A stretch of DNA of 64,000 nt from Stentor coeruleus (Eukaryota; Ciliophora; Heterotrichea; Heterotrichida; Stentoridae): the NCBI GenBank assembly GCA_001970955.1, contig MPUH01000019.1, positions 100,475 to 164,474 on the forward strand, in the 5' to 3' direction. The notes under the pieces are model-generated. The model had not been told where the DNA came from. It ran no database searches and was given only the letters and a program-made list of their open reading frames with translations. How positions within the stretch are numbered: the stretch's first letter is position 1; every line of letters begins with the position of its first letter. Positions 19,125 through 29,734 of the stretch are shown piece by piece. Made by a program: the position numbers and the translations under genes.

Positions 19125-20339
19125 TTATCTCATATTAGTCCAAAATGAATTTTCAAAATTCGATTTCTCATCAGCTGCATCAAAAAGGTGCCAAAACCTC
19201 AAAGTCTTATCCCCAGCTCCAGTAACCACATCGCTAAAATTAGGAGAAAGTGCCATATACAACACCCTATCATCATGAGCTCTAAAAGCCCTTCTATTTT
19301 GAAAATCCGGGTAGTTCCAAATTGCAATTTCATGTTTTGTATATCCATGGCCAGTGATTATTTCTTTTGTATTTTGAGAAAAAAGTAACGAGCAAACTTG
19401 TGACCCAGAATCCACTTCAAAAATCGAATTCCCAGTAAGCGTATTCCAAGTAATAATTTTTTTATCATTAGCCCCTCCACCTGATACTAATATTTTATGC
19501 TCATTAGGCGACCATGCCATAGATTTTACTGCTGAAGTATGACCTCTTAACACCATACTTGGGGATTGTCCAAATTTATCCCATATTTTGATAATATTAT
19601 CATTACTTCCTGATGCTAATGAATCTCCATCCCATTCAAGTCCACATATTTCTTCTTTATGAGCTTTTGTTTTACTGAAATACTCAGGAACTCTTATATC
19701 TGAATGAATTATATGGGTATCAAAGCTTCCTGTAGTTATGATGTTACCATTCCATCTTATGATCCCAACTCGGCCTGAGTGCCCGATAAGGTTTTGAACA
19801 ACTGATTGTCTTACAACATCGAATATTAAAACATGACCAGATTCACTTCCAACCGCTATGAACTGTGAGTTTTCATTGAATTTTAATGAGGTTATATTAT
19901 GAGGACTTTCATAAAGCTTTGAAACCTTGCAATTCCCAACATTAAATAAATACAAATTCGTTGATAGAGCTACAGATATGATATTTTTGCTTCCCCAGTC
20001 AAGGATGTTGTAGTAGAAATTGTCTTGTAGGTCAGGAGCATCAAGGATTTTGTAAGGCTTGGAATTTGGAGTGGATTTTTTTTTGAAGCAGTCTTTTATT
20101 GAAGTTTGATCAAATAACCCTGAAGAGTCTTTGGGGAAAAAACTGTTTTGGACTAGATTACCAAAGGCGGTATTAGATGAGCTCACTCCATCTATGTTGT
20201 CGTATAGGGAAAAATTGCTGATTTGAGGGAAGTTCAAATGGTTTTGGATGTATCTTTCATTGGAATTAGGTTCTAAGAGGACTTTAGGGCTTGGTGCTGC
20301 TTTGGAGTTCTTGAAAAATTTCTTCGGGCTTGGTTGCAT
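19125..20339 (-). CDS. Cdh1/Fizzy-related-like APC/C activator (WD40)
   Basis: A 404-residue Cdc20/Cdh1 family protein. The entry motif KPYKILDAPDLQDNFYYNILDW matches the family, and the LQD form is more like Cdh1 than Cdc20. The propeller then shows SQVCSLLFS, GHGYTKHEIAIWNYP and DDRVLYMALSP...VTGAGDKTLRFWHLF, all family signatures. A degenerate C-box (NERYIQN near 27-33) precedes the propeller, and the last residues are NMR where most members end in IR. The role is substrate recruitment to the anaphase-promoting complex. The divergent J-protein gene starts 186 bp away. Confidence 0.9.
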   Translation of the reverse strand: MQPSPKKFFKNSKAAPSPKVLLEPNSNERYIQNHLNFPQISNFSLYDNIDGVSSSNTAFGNLVQNSFFPKDSSGLFDQTSIKDCFKKKSTPNSKPYKILDAPDLQDNFYYNILDWGSKNIISVALSTNLYLFNVGNCKVSKLYESPHNITSLKFNENSQFIAVGSESGHVLIFDVVRQSVVQNLIGHSGRVGIIRWNGNIITTGSFDTHIIHSDIRVPEYFSKTKAHKEEICGLEWDGDSLASGSNDNIIKIWDKFGQSPSMVLRGHTSAVKSMAWSPNEHKILVSGGGANDKKIITWNTLTGNSIFEVDSGSQVCSLLFSQNTKEIITGHGYTKHEIAIWNYPDFQNRRAFRAHDDRVLYMALSPNFSDVVTGAGDKTLRFWHLFDAADEKSNFENSFWTNMR

Positions 20340-20525
20340 TAATTATACTCACACTAAAGATACACTCCATACTAAGTGTAAATCCAAAGATCCATTATGC
20401 ACTTTCTAATAAAGGCGCAATTTTTATACTTTAAAACATAAAATCTTCAATAGCCTAAACGTGTTTTCTGCACCTATAAATTTAAACTGCATTTCTAAAT
20501 CCTATAATAAATCTTATCCACTTAA

Positions 20526-21155
20526 ATGCAAGAAAAACAAGATTACTACGAGTGCTTAGATGTGGAAAAGTCCTCACCCGTTGATGAAATTCGAAAAGCT
20601 TATATTGCTTTAGCTCTTAAATGGCATCCCGATAAGAACAAACTCGGTAGAAAAAGAGCGGAAAAAGTCTTCATTGAAATAAGCGAAGCTTTTTTTGTCT
20701 TGAGTAATAACGTCTTAAGACTGATTTATGATGAAGATGGTATTGAAGAAGCAATAAGAAACTGCAAAAAATACAACCTAAACGAGTTTAATTTGCAAAA
20801 TGCTTTAGATGTTTTCAATAATGCTTATAGGAATCGAGATCCAATTACAGCATGTCTTGAAGATGAGAACTGGTATGAAAACAATGAGTTGTTTACAGGA
20901 GGACTGATAAAAAATAAATGTGTTGAAAGATTTAAAGGTAAAAATACGCTTGAAACTGAGGTGATCGAAACTTCTATGAGTAGGTACACATCAAGTCCAA
21001 GAAGCGTTGAAAAAACAGTGAAAACTGTGATAGTAGAAAGAGGAGGGAGAAGAGTAAAGAAAACTATTACAACTGTGTTAAGAGCAGATGGGACTCAAGA
21101 GATTATCGAAGAAGAGAAGGAAGAGCCAATAGTAAAATTGGTTTTACATGATTGA
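20526..21155 (+). CDS. J-domain (DnaJ/HSP40) co-chaperone
   Basis: A 209-residue protein with an N-terminal J domain (residues 5-72) and intact HPD (34-36): DYYECLDVEKSSPVDEIRKAY, WHPDKNK, IYDEDG. There is no Cys-rich zinc region, so it is a type B or C J-protein that stimulates an Hsp70 partner. The C-terminus is Lys/Thr/Glu-rich (KTVKTVIVERGGRRVKKTITT). It ends in TGA, one of the cases showing that TGA is a stop here. Substrate and location are unknown. Confidence 0.9.
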   Translation: MQEKQDYYECLDVEKSSPVDEIRKAYIALALKWHPDKNKLGRKRAEKVFIEISEAFFVLSNNVLRLIYDEDGIEEAIRNCKKYNLNEFNLQNALDVFNNAYRNRDPITACLEDENWYENNELFTGGLIKNKCVERFKGKNTLETEVIETSMSRYTSSPRSVEKTVKTVIVERGGRRVKKTITTVLRADGTQEIIEEEKEEPIVKLVLHD

Positions 21156-21330
21156 GAGTCAGTAAATAGGATTAATGTTTTCTCAATTTTTTTTAGGTGT
21201 AGATACAAAATTTATAATAAATGTTTAATACTTGTGTATACTGATATGATTTCTAATACGATATAAAATTTATGTAATAATTTTACAAAAAATATTTCCT
21301 TTCATAAAAAATCACTATAACTTTATATAT

Positions 21331-22308
21331 CTAAGTAAAAGCTTTAATCGAATTCTTCGTTCTCGGTGGTGTGTAAGGTCTATTCGTCAAGCTATTACCA
21401 ATTTTCTTCTCAGCAGGTTTAAGTACTTGAAAACTACACAACAACAAATCATCAATACTCATAATCGCAGCAGCATTATCAAATTCCCCACAATAATTTG
21501 GAGCTGAAAACAATGTTACAAGTTGCCTCTTAGCAAAAAACTCATACCCATCTTCAACAACTTGATGAGCCCTACATATCAAATCCAAGTCTTGTTTTTT
21601 TAAAAACCCACTAACAACTTCATATCCAAAAGTAAAAGATACACCTCTTTCATTTTCACCCCAACCTTGAACATCTTTATCAGGATCACTCCATAAAAGA
21701 TCACAAACTAAACCAGATTCAGGAACATCCATAGGTCTCATTATACTTCTAATCTGTTCCATGCTGTTTAATTCTGGGGATAGTCCTCCATGCATACATA
21801 AAATCTTATCTTCAATAAGTGCGGCAATAGGAAGGCAATTGAAACAATCAGTAAAGGTTTTCCATAATTTGATATTATAACGCCTTTTACATTCATCATA
21901 AAAACCATAGATACGATTGATTGATGAGCATTCATGATTTCCACGAAGAAGATAGAAGTTTTCTGGGTATTTTACTTTGTAAGCTAAGAGTAAACAGATT
22001 GTTTCTAGACTTTGTTTACCACGATCAACGTAGTCACCTAAGAAAAGATAACGAGAATCTGGAGGAAAATCCCCGTATTCAAATACACGTAAAAGGTCGT
22101 AATATTGACCATGAATATCTCCACAAATTTTTAGAGGTGCTTCTAGTTCTAAAAGAATTGGTTGAGACATGAATACTTCTCTTGCTTTTAGACATAAACC
22201 TCGAACTTCTTGTTCTGTTAGGTTTACTTGTTTACCTGGGCGACATCCTCGAACTTCTAAGAGTTTTTCTAAGATGTCATTCACGTTAAGTTCACCTGAA
22301 CTGGCCAT
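21331..22308 (-). CDS. Serine/threonine phosphatase PP1 catalytic subunit
   Basis: A 325-residue PP1 catalytic subunit, close to the animal enzyme over its whole length. Metal-binding and catalytic motifs are intact: GDIHGQ (63-68), GDYVDRG (91-97), GNHE (123-126), HGG, and [11 protein letters not shown]. The C-terminus ends in [11 protein letters not shown], which retains the TPPR site phosphorylated by CDK in other PP1 enzymes. PP1 works with regulatory subunits in cell-cycle and ciliary control. The gene is intronless by comparison with the family (no 5-residue insertion). Confidence 0.96.
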   Translation of the reverse strand: MASSGELNVNDILEKLLEVRGCRPGKQVNLTEQEVRGLCLKAREVFMSQPILLELEAPLKICGDIHGQYYDLLRVFEYGDFPPDSRYLFLGDYVDRGKQSLETICLLLAYKVKYPENFYLLRGNHECSSINRIYGFYDECKRRYNIKLWKTFTDCFNCLPIAALIEDKILCMHGGLSPELNSMEQIRSIMRPMDVPESGLVCDLLWSDPDKDVQGWGENERGVSFTFGYEVVSGFLKKQDLDLICRAHQVVEDGYEFFAKRQLVTLFSAPNYCGEFDNAAAIMSIDDLLLCSFQVLKPAEKKIGNSLTNRPYTPPRTKNSIKAFT

Positions 22309-22615
22309 TATGATAAAATATTTAGATTTAAAACATTTTTTGAGGTTGATGATGTATGAAATAAAGTGAGATTAGTTGTTATGATAAATGATTTCAGTTT
22401 TTGGATAAGGTATTATAGGGAGGCTGATTTAGGAAGGGAGGATTAATGACGATTTATTAAGGTGTTTTTTAAAGATATGGCTTTAAAGAAATTGGGTAGG
22501 TGTTGGGGTATTTAATTATGGAATTTTTTTATGTAAATATTGGATTATATAAAGAAAGTTGCTGTTATTCTTTGAATAAACTATCAGAAATGTCTGCTTA
22601 GATATAAAATTCATT
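22309..22615. other. Divergent intergenic spacer
   Basis: Lies between the PP1 start and the kelch gene start. The plus strand is G-rich through most of its length (to about 22560), as expected upstream of the minus gene. There is no clear C-rich tract before the plus gene, an exception to the pattern seen elsewhere. No gene seen. Confidence 0.5.
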
Positions 22616-23617
22616 ATGGGAAATCTCTGTAGTGGCTCTGGAAAGCATAAGAAAAAGAGAGCAGGATCTTTGATAAAAATAAAGAATCAGAATGATAATT
22701 GTTACTATAAACCAAAATCTAACTCAGCTAGTCTTATTTGTTATGATCCTGAGAAAAAGATTATTCGTGAAGAACTCTTGGACACAAAAACACTTTTCAG
22801 ACCAGGTTGCATGTTTTCAAAACTCGGCCCTTGCCTCTACCTTTGTATCGGTGGTTCTGACACTTCAGATTCTGCATTTATTATCCATCTGAATGAGAAA
22901 AAGGTGGCATCAATTCCTAGTCCTCCTTGTCCACTTTCATATGGTCACCTAAACAAATACAAAGATAAAATATACGTGATCGGAGCTTTAACAATCGATG
23001 GTCAAGGTTCATACAAACCAGCTCAACCTCATGTTTTCGATCTTAAAACCAAAAAATGGTCTGAATTACCTGAAATGCCCCAACAAGTAGCCCTATCTGG
23101 TAGCTACATAGTCCATACATACCTATATCTTATAGGAGGTTATATTGATTATCCAAATACCCCAAAACCTTTTAATTATATCCTAATCTATGATATATCA
23201 TCAGAATGTTGGGTTGAAAGCGATATACAAACTCCTATTCAAGGAGGAATGCCTAATTGCACAGTATTACCAAGTTTTGATATATTAATAATAGGAGGAT
23301 ATGATCCACTTGATGTTATAAAACAAGATTCAAGAAATGTGTTTTTATTTGATGGGAAAACTTTTGAACAATGTGCAGAGCTTCCAGATGTAGGCAAGCT
23401 AAGATTTTTTGATGATGCAATGAATTTCAGATCTGATATTTATATTTATAGTGATGAAAATGCTTTGTTTATTTATAATATTGATAAAGATAATTGGAAT
23501 TATAATGATTTGGAGTTTAAAGGTAAACAAGATATTGGGGAAAGTCTGCAGGGAAGCAAACAATCGAGTCATGTGTCAAGAAATAGTTTAGATAAAATGA
23601 TTAATAATAAAATTTAA
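22616..23617 (+). CDS. Kelch-repeat protein with N-terminal acylation signal
   Basis: A 333-residue protein. The N-terminus MGNLCSGSGKHKKKR has Gly2 for myristoylation, Cys5 for palmitoylation and a basic patch, so it should sit on a membrane. The body is a kelch propeller with repeated blades: YLCIGG, KIYVIGALT, KKWSELPEMP, YLYLIGGYI, DILIIGGYD. The tail (about 300-333) is Ser/Lys-rich. Kelch propellers bind partner proteins, and no BTB or F-box part is present. The partner is unknown. Confidence 0.85.
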   Translation: MGNLCSGSGKHKKKRAGSLIKIKNQNDNCYYKPKSNSASLICYDPEKKIIREELLDTKTLFRPGCMFSKLGPCLYLCIGGSDTSDSAFIIHLNEKKVASIPSPPCPLSYGHLNKYKDKIYVIGALTIDGQGSYKPAQPHVFDLKTKKWSELPEMPQQVALSGSYIVHTYLYLIGGYIDYPNTPKPFNYILIYDISSECWVESDIQTPIQGGMPNCTVLPSFDILIIGGYDPLDVIKQDSRNVFLFDGKTFEQCAELPDVGKLRFFDDAMNFRSDIYIYSDENALFIYNIDKDNWNYNDLEFKGKQDIGESLQGSKQSSHVSRNSLDKMINNKI

Positions 23618-24167
23618 GGATGTGAAAGATGAGGATAAAATTGAGATAAGGAAATGTGCTTTAGAAATTTGATTTTTGATTTAGAATAAAGAGGAAATAT
23701 TTTTTTTAGAAAAGTTTATAAGATTTTAAGTTATGAAGCGATATGAAGATCCAATAAATTATAAAATCGTATTTACTGATTAAGAAAAAAATCTAGCTCT
23801 AATATATAATATAATGAAAAGCAGTCTAAATATCAGCTTTAATCTAATTTAACACATATTTCATTAGAAAAATATATAATTAGTAATTTAATATTCTACC
23901 TTATATTATAAGAACCTAAAAAAAAACCCAAATAATTATTTAAACCAGCATCACAACATCATTAAAAAAAATTAAAAAAAATTAAAAAAAACTGTCTATA
24001 AAAACTAGTATATTCCAAAACCCAAGCACACTATCCTAAATCTTTCTAATCTTAACCTATATCCAATTATCTAACCTATAAGCATAAATCTTTATCTTCA
24101 AATTTCCAAATAAATTATCCCTTACAAAACCCTTAAAAATGTTGAAAACCTTCATAATAATAAATAA
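23618..24167. other. Intergenic spacer with skew switch
   Basis: G-rich on the plus strand just after the kelch gene (to about 23760), then C-rich and G-poor from about 23920 to the ATG at 24168. It includes A-runs (AAAAAAATTAAAAAAAA) near 23965. No gene seen. Confidence 0.5.
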
Positions 24168-24956
24168 ATGTACAAAAACAAAGAGCCAGGACCTTACTTC
24201 CATCTTTCCCTAGACGATGACTTCGTAGAAGATTTATTCGATCTAAACATTGGGTACTACAAAGTCCCTACAATGGCTTACTATGGCGAAAGCTATCCAT
24301 ACGGCGGTAAAACATAAAAAGACATGCTTGGTATCATAAAAAGTTCAGGGTTCAGACTAAACCTTCCTGAAAATGTGACAAACATCATACAAAGTGTTGA
24401 AGAAACTTACATGACTTACCCTCCACCTAATAAAAAGGGAAAATGGATACCAAAACCTATCCATGTCCCTTTTCCTGAAAGTATTGATTTCTATTGGATT
24501 GTAAGTAACATTAGTGAATTAAAAGAATATGTAAAGAATATATAGAAAGGGAATAATATGAACCTTGTTAATCATGCTTGGGCTATAACAGATTTTCATG
24601 GACAAAGAAGATTTAAACATATTCCCACATGCATTTTGCCTATATCTGGGGTTAGAGAACTTGATTATAATGGGGTTAAGTTTAATGAACTTAGGGCTGA
24701 GTATATGTCTATGCATTTCAAGCAAGGGTGTCTTAGTATTTCTCCGAATAATCTTAAAGTTGGTATGTCGCCAAGAGGGGATAATAAGTTTTGGACTGTT
24801 TGTATTTGTGATGATCAGCCAAAAGCTGTTATTTCTTTGCAGTGGGTACTTACGGATAATAGTTTGAATACTGTTTTTGAACAGTCAAAGTGCTTGAATG
24901 ATGTTCTTGGAAGACTAAATGACCCTTTGCTAAATTTTATATTCCAGAGCTTATAA
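24168..24956 (+). CDS. Unknown protein, three exons
   Basis: Exons 24168-24306, 24322-24530 and 24546-24956 encode 252 residues starting MYKNKEPGPYFHLSLDDD. Each gap is exactly 15 nt with GTAA...AG, and removing both gives one frame; without splicing the region is three broken frames. The protein is globular, with many aromatic residues (YWIV, FWTVCIC) and no membrane segment or coiled coil. The segment HAWAITDFHGQRRFKHIPTC holds His and Cys residues that could bind a metal or substrate. I do not recognise the family. Confidence 0.82.
24307..24321 (+). other. 15-nt intron
   Basis: GTAAAACATAAAAAG, phase 1. Retention gives an in-frame TAA; removal joins SYPYG to DMLGIIK. Confidence 0.85.
24531..24545 (+). 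other. 15-nt intron
   Basis: GTAAAGAATATATAG, phase 0, ending in an in-frame TAG if retained. Removal joins ELKEY to KGNNMNLV. Confidence 0.88.
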
Positions 24957-25480
24957 TAGATTGTAGCTACATTTTAAGTTTTAGAGTTTTATTAGAGATA
25001 GGTGGCTTAATTTATTTAATCGAAAGATAGGCTAAATGGAGATTTTAGATATATATAGATAGATAGATTTGTGATTTTAGTATATTGTATTATTATCAGA
25101 ATAACTGTTAAAATGATTAGTTTGTCAAAGACAAAGAATAGATACTACTAAATATCAAGCTAATTAATAATCAAGATTTTTTTAAGGTTATTACATACAA
25201 TAAATATATTTATTTTAAGCAATTTTTTTAATATTCCATTAACATATATTAGGTTGTCCATAAAATAATCGTGATAAAGAAAAAAAAATAGGAAAAATTC
25301 TCAAACCCATTTTGAAATTGATAAAAATTCCTAAATAAATTACAATTTTATTACACCTATAATTTTATATCAAAAATCTATATATTTATATCCTAACATT
25401 ATAAAAAATCTCCCATATGCTCAAAAATAATACTCTTACAAATATTGAAACTCTATTATCTTATTGGAAAACTGATTAAA
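24957..25480. other. Convergent intergenic spacer
   Basis: Two genes end here. The left half is G-biased, the part from about 25290 C-biased on the plus strand, matching the 3' flanks of both genes. A short GATA run (about 25059-25070) is present. No gene seen. Confidence 0.5.
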
Positions 25481-27415
25481 TTACAAAAGTACGTCCGCAT
25501 CATTTTTTGAATCTCTCTCATAGTTCATTGCATAATTTTTAACCTTCCTAAAAAGTTCTGCCCTTCTAAAAATCGTAGTCGGTAAACTATTCCTATTATA
25601 AACCTTAGGTGGGGGCAATTTATGATGATATTCCAAAATACTTATTTCTGGCATTTCTTCTTCATCTGGATCATTTTCTATAGAAGTATCTGTAAGTAAA
25701 GGTGTTGCATCAAGGCTTTTAAGTGATAGAAATAGTTGTTGTGCTTCTAAAAGATTATCATCATCAGAACAAGACACTTCACATTGATAAAAAAACTCAG
25801 AACTCCAGTCTCCAAGCTTAGCCGTTGAGTCTTCTGATCGTTTTTCTTCATTTTTAGGAAACGAAAAATAGCCGCGATCTGGAGATTTCATAGTTATGGA
25901 GTCAAGATGGACAAGTAGTTTTACTGAAGCATAAACTGGGATTAAAGCTTTAACTGGAAAACCGTCATTGTTCAAACACCCATGATGGAAAAATGTACAT
26001 AGGTGTTGAGCGTTTTTACTAAAAGAACCAAGGAGTTCTAAAAGAGGGAAAAAATCGTTTAGGATTAGAGGGAAATCATCGCAAGTCCACAGTGAAGCAT
26101 TAAGATGTTTTGAATAATGCCTCACTGCTTTCGGCTCAATAACCGTCTGGCTCGGTAACGACAATCTTTCTTGATTACAGTTTGAATTCGCAGCATACTC
26201 CAAATAATCTTCAAAATACATAAACTTTTCCACATTTTTATCATAAACAACCTGGCGTTTTTCTCTATCAATTTCAATACTGCAAGTGAGTTTTTTTTTC
26301 TTACACTGCCAATTGTTAATAACCTCAATCTGAGTCTCCCCTCTCCAATTCTTATCAGGTAGTATATTAATATCATTAACTTGTATATCATTGCTAAATT
26401 TTTTATTTTTCAGTAGTTTTACAACAGTATTTTCAATCATAGCTTCTGAAGGTTCAGTATCGAAATCCCGGTTTATCCCTGTAATATGGTCATAAATCTC
26501 AAGTTTTTTTTTATGCCCATTAAAAAGCAGAGATATATTTCCTCTACGAGTTTTCAAGCTTTCCCAACCAATCAATGTAAGGTCAACCCTTACATTAATC
26601 CCCCTTTTATATATTTGGTAAACATCTGAAGGTGTAAATCTTTTGACAAATGGGATTATGCTGCTTTTACACTCCCATCGCATGGTCATTGAAAAATCCT
26701 TCATTCTTTCAAGTGCCTCTACAAAATCATCAACGTGGCTTAGCCATTTTTCCCGAATTCTTCTTAAATAACCGGTTATGAGAATTTTTAGCATTGATCG
26801 GTCTTGAAGACCTAAAGCTTGTTCAATTGGACTTAGGGAATCTTGGCTTTTTCTATACTTTGGATCTGCCCCATGGTCTATAAGAACTAATACTCCTTCG
26901 TATTTTCTTAGTTTTACTGCTAACATTAATGGGGTATTTCCTAAAGGGTCTTCTTTATCTATGTCTGTATACATAAAATCTGAGTCTTCTCCAACACAAA
27001 GTTTGTGAATACGATATAAGTCGTTATTAAACACTGAATAATGTAGGGGGTAACTCATCAGATCGTTAGAATATTCATTAACTCCATAGATAAAACGAAG
27101 CATGCTGTCTTTTAAATATCCAGTTGGAGATAAAGTTTCAAGACCTCTCCAAAACTCGAAAAATATTTTGCGTGATAAAGGCTCTTTCCATAATTCATGA
27201 GGAATACGCTTACGGAGACGTTTAATTGTTTTAGTTTGCTTGGTAGGAAAAAAACGAATGTGGTAGTTGGATAAATTGGATAATTTTGAAAAAGCTCTTA
27301 GGACTTGTGATTTTTTATCGTTTTGGCTTATTTCACTGAATGTCCGCTGGGAAATTGAGTCCTTGGTCTCAGCACATGCACTTTGAAATTCTATTAGGCC
27401 CCATCGCTTTTTCAT
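25481..27415 (-). CDS. ANKRD13-like ankyrin protein (GPCR-chaperone domain)
   Basis: A 644-residue protein. An ankyrin block (about 115-215) contains YPLHYSVFNNDLYRIHKL and DPLGNTPLMLAVKLRKYEGVLVLIDHGADP. It is followed by the domain shared by ANKRD13 proteins: FVEALERMKDFSMTMRWECKSSIIPFVKRFTPSDVYQIYKRG, then RRGNISLLFNG, and later GFPVKALIPVYASVKLLV. ANKRD13 proteins bind ubiquitinated membrane cargo and act in endosomal sorting. The C-terminal ubiquitin-interacting motifs of animal members are not evident; instead there is an acidic Asp/Ser-rich stretch (about 560-600). Family assignment is good; the function is inferred from animals. Confidence 0.87.
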   Translation of the reverse strand: MKKRWGLIEFQSACAETKDSISQRTFSEISQNDKKSQVLRAFSKLSNLSNYHIRFFPTKQTKTIKRLRKRIPHELWKEPLSRKIFFEFWRGLETLSPTGYLKDSMLRFIYGVNEYSNDLMSYPLHYSVFNNDLYRIHKLCVGEDSDFMYTDIDKEDPLGNTPLMLAVKLRKYEGVLVLIDHGADPKYRKSQDSLSPIEQALGLQDRSMLKILITGYLRRIREKWLSHVDDFVEALERMKDFSMTMRWECKSSIIPFVKRFTPSDVYQIYKRGINVRVDLTLIGWESLKTRRGNISLLFNGHKKKLEIYDHITGINRDFDTEPSEAMIENTVVKLLKNKKFSNDIQVNDINILPDKNWRGETQIEVINNWQCKKKKLTCSIEIDREKRQVVYDKNVEKFMYFEDYLEYAANSNCNQERLSLPSQTVIEPKAVRHYSKHLNASLWTCDDFPLILNDFFPLLELLGSFSKNAQHLCTFFHHGCLNNDGFPVKALIPVYASVKLLVHLDSITMKSPDRGYFSFPKNEEKRSEDSTAKLGDWSSEFFYQCEVSCSDDDNLLEAQQLFLSLKSLDATPLLTDTSIENDPDEEEMPEISILEYHHKLPPPKVYNRNSLPTTIFRRAELFRKVKNYAMNYERDSKNDADVLL

Positions 27416-27903
27416 ATTTTTACTAGATTTAGCATGTGGTGATTGATAGGAATTTCAATAGATATTGTAAAGTTTTTATTGAAAATGGAGGTTATTGAGA
27501 TTTTAAGATAGGGCTTGATTTCTAATAATGGAATCAATATATTTTTGGTTTAAATAAAGGCTTATAAGAGAAAAATATTCCTAACTGTGAATAAAGTGAT
27601 TTATTGTTTAATAATTTAAAGGATAAAGCAATTGCAAAGATAATATAGTAATCTAAAATCAAATCTAATCAATCCAACTAATCCAATTTTAAATCCCTCT
27701 CTATACCCCTATAAAAATCAATCAAAAACTATCAATACCATAAAAAAAACCCCACTAAATACAAACACCTCAAACTAAACCTAAATCTCTAATCACCAAC
27801 ACCAAAAACCTCTTATTTTTTTCACCCTAGTCCACTGATCAGCTTTCAACCTCTCAATCTAAGTCTATCAAAACAGTAAATTTAAATTTATAATTTTAAT
27901 TTA
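27416..27903. other. Divergent intergenic spacer with skew switch
   Basis: G-rich near the minus gene (27421-27600), C-rich and G-poor from about 27650 to the ATG at 27904. No gene seen. Confidence 0.5.
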
Positions 27904-29619
27904 ATGGATACAACATCTGCAATGAGCCAACAGTGGAAAGACCGAGACAGTAAAGTTTTTTCACAGAAAGCTGAAGTGAAAGCTAAAGAGATGAAGGAAT
28001 TCACAGGTTCTCCAAGAATAGATCCATTAAGCAGAAAAATAGCTGAAATAGTAACTCAACAAGAAATTGCAGCACTTGGTATCACGACAAAGGAACCAAC
28101 TCCAAAAAAGCCAACGTTTTCAATCCCTAAAGCAATTCCTGTTCAAGAAGCTCCAGATAAAAAACTCCCTGTCCAAACAGACAAATCAAAAGCAGTGAAA
28201 AATTTCGCAGATAGTCCAACGAAATCTCCAGGAGGAATTACTGATGAACCAGAACCAAACCCTGCTCCATTATTAACAGAACAATCAAAGCCTGATGATC
28301 AAGAAAATTTAAGTAATGAACATCGTGGACATAGTAGTATACCTCATGTTATAGTTATATCAGACCCAGAAATACAAAAAGAAGAAAAGAAAAGAGATGA
28401 TCAAGAAGAAATGCTGCATAATGTTGAGCATTTACAAGCTTTTCAAGAAGAATTACAAAGAGAATACCCAGAATTAGGGCTTAATAATGATATTGAAGGG
28501 TCAAGTTTCCATACAAATGAGTTGGATGAGTTAGAAGAAGCTTGTAAGGATTTAGATGATGAGCATGATAAAGCTAAGGGTGCTGGTGAAACTGGGAATC
28601 ATGAGGTTGTTCAAGGTGAAGTTGGGAATCATGAGGCTGGTCAAGGTGATAATGCTGTTAATGAGAAAAATATAAAAAAAGAAGAAGTTAAAGGTGAAGG
28701 GGAGTTGGGAAAGGATTTACTGAATAGAGAGGTTGATATGTTGTCTAATAAAACAGAGTATGATGGATCACCAACTTTAGAAAATCAACATTTTGGGGAT
28801 AAAACAATAGAAAAACAGGAAAAGAATGCAAATGAAAAAAATATAGTGGCAAGAGAGAAGTCGTTGAAGTCAGAGAAAAACGAAGCAAGAGATCCTGCTG
28901 CTGAAAAAGAGTCTTTAACAAGTCCTCAGCGGCGAACTTTAAACCAAATAACCCATACAAAAAGCCAACCTATTATGAAAGTGAAATCCCCTAAAGCTAA
29001 AGAATTTGTTAATCTGCATAACGCTTCAACTAAAGCTGAATTTCTACATGGACATGTAGAAAATATACAAAAAGCAACTCCTAGATGCCATATAAACTTA
29101 AACAACTGTAAAAGTTCCCCTATTTACTTTAGCCTTAGAGTTCCACCTGATTCAAAAGTTAAATGCGAGTCTGGTATTGGCTCAGCAGATTCATTAAGAA
29201 GAATACTTTTGCGTCAATTCCTTGACGAAGATACAGTTCCAAAGGACTTTTATACAAAAAACATCGAATGGGCACAAGACAAAGAACAAAGACTTCAGCG
29301 AATTCGTGAAGAAAATAAAGATAAAGATATAGAAGGATGTACATTTGATCCTTATTTTGATAAACATGATTCAGCTAGAAGAAAAATTTATAGTTTTGAA
29401 TATAGAGCTGCAGTAAGCCCAAATGCTAAAAATTATGATAGGATATCAGAGCCTTTAAGTCCTAGAGTTCAAAAGAATATTGTTAAGTATGAGTCGCTTT
29501 CTCCAACTGATTATTATGTGAGATATAGAGAAGGGGTTAATATTGAAAGGATGTTTCAAATTGGTAAGCCGATGGTACCTTATCGTAGTATTAACTTATT
29601 AAGAAAAGATAAAGCTTAA
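27904..29619 (+). CDS. Acidic low-complexity protein with CTFxP motif
   Basis: A 571-residue protein. Residues 1-360 are Glu/Lys/Pro-rich and probably disordered; the tandem blocks TGNHEVVQGEV and VGNHEAGQGDN (near 233-253) are a short internal repeat. The C-terminal third is more conserved in style: LRRILLRQFLDEDTVPKDFYTKNIEWAQDKEQRLQRIREE followed by GCTFDPYFDKH. The CTF-x-P motif after a basic helix is shared with the gene at 33516-35870 and is common in protist cytoskeletal proteins. A cytoskeletal or ciliary role is inferred. No catalytic motif is seen. Confidence 0.82.
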   Translation: MDTTSAMSQQWKDRDSKVFSQKAEVKAKEMKEFTGSPRIDPLSRKIAEIVTQQEIAALGITTKEPTPKKPTFSIPKAIPVQEAPDKKLPVQTDKSKAVKNFADSPTKSPGGITDEPEPNPAPLLTEQSKPDDQENLSNEHRGHSSIPHVIVISDPEIQKEEKKRDDQEEMLHNVEHLQAFQEELQREYPELGLNNDIEGSSFHTNELDELEEACKDLDDEHDKAKGAGETGNHEVVQGEVGNHEAGQGDNAVNEKNIKKEEVKGEGELGKDLLNREVDMLSNKTEYDGSPTLENQHFGDKTIEKQEKNANEKNIVAREKSLKSEKNEARDPAAEKESLTSPQRRTLNQITHTKSQPIMKVKSPKAKEFVNLHNASTKAEFLHGHVENIQKATPRCHINLNNCKSSPIYFSLRVPPDSKVKCESGIGSADSLRRILLRQFLDEDTVPKDFYTKNIEWAQDKEQRLQRIREENKDKDIEGCTFDPYFDKHDSARRKIYSFEYRAAVSPNAKNYDRISEPLSPRVQKNIVKYESLSPTDYYVRYREGVNIERMFQIGKPMVPYRSINLLRKDKA

Positions 29620-29734
29620 TTACTTATAGTAAATGATTATAATCTAGGATCATGACTAGGTTCATGATGAGTTTTTTGGTTTAAATTGTGAAAAAACTGA
29701 ATTTTAGGGTATTAAAAAATTAATTACTTGATGA

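Noticed and set aside
22005-22019. 15-nt GT...AG segment inside the PP1 gene (minus strand)
   Set aside because: Position 10 is G, and the segment encodes the invariant KQSLE part of PP1, so it cannot be an intron.
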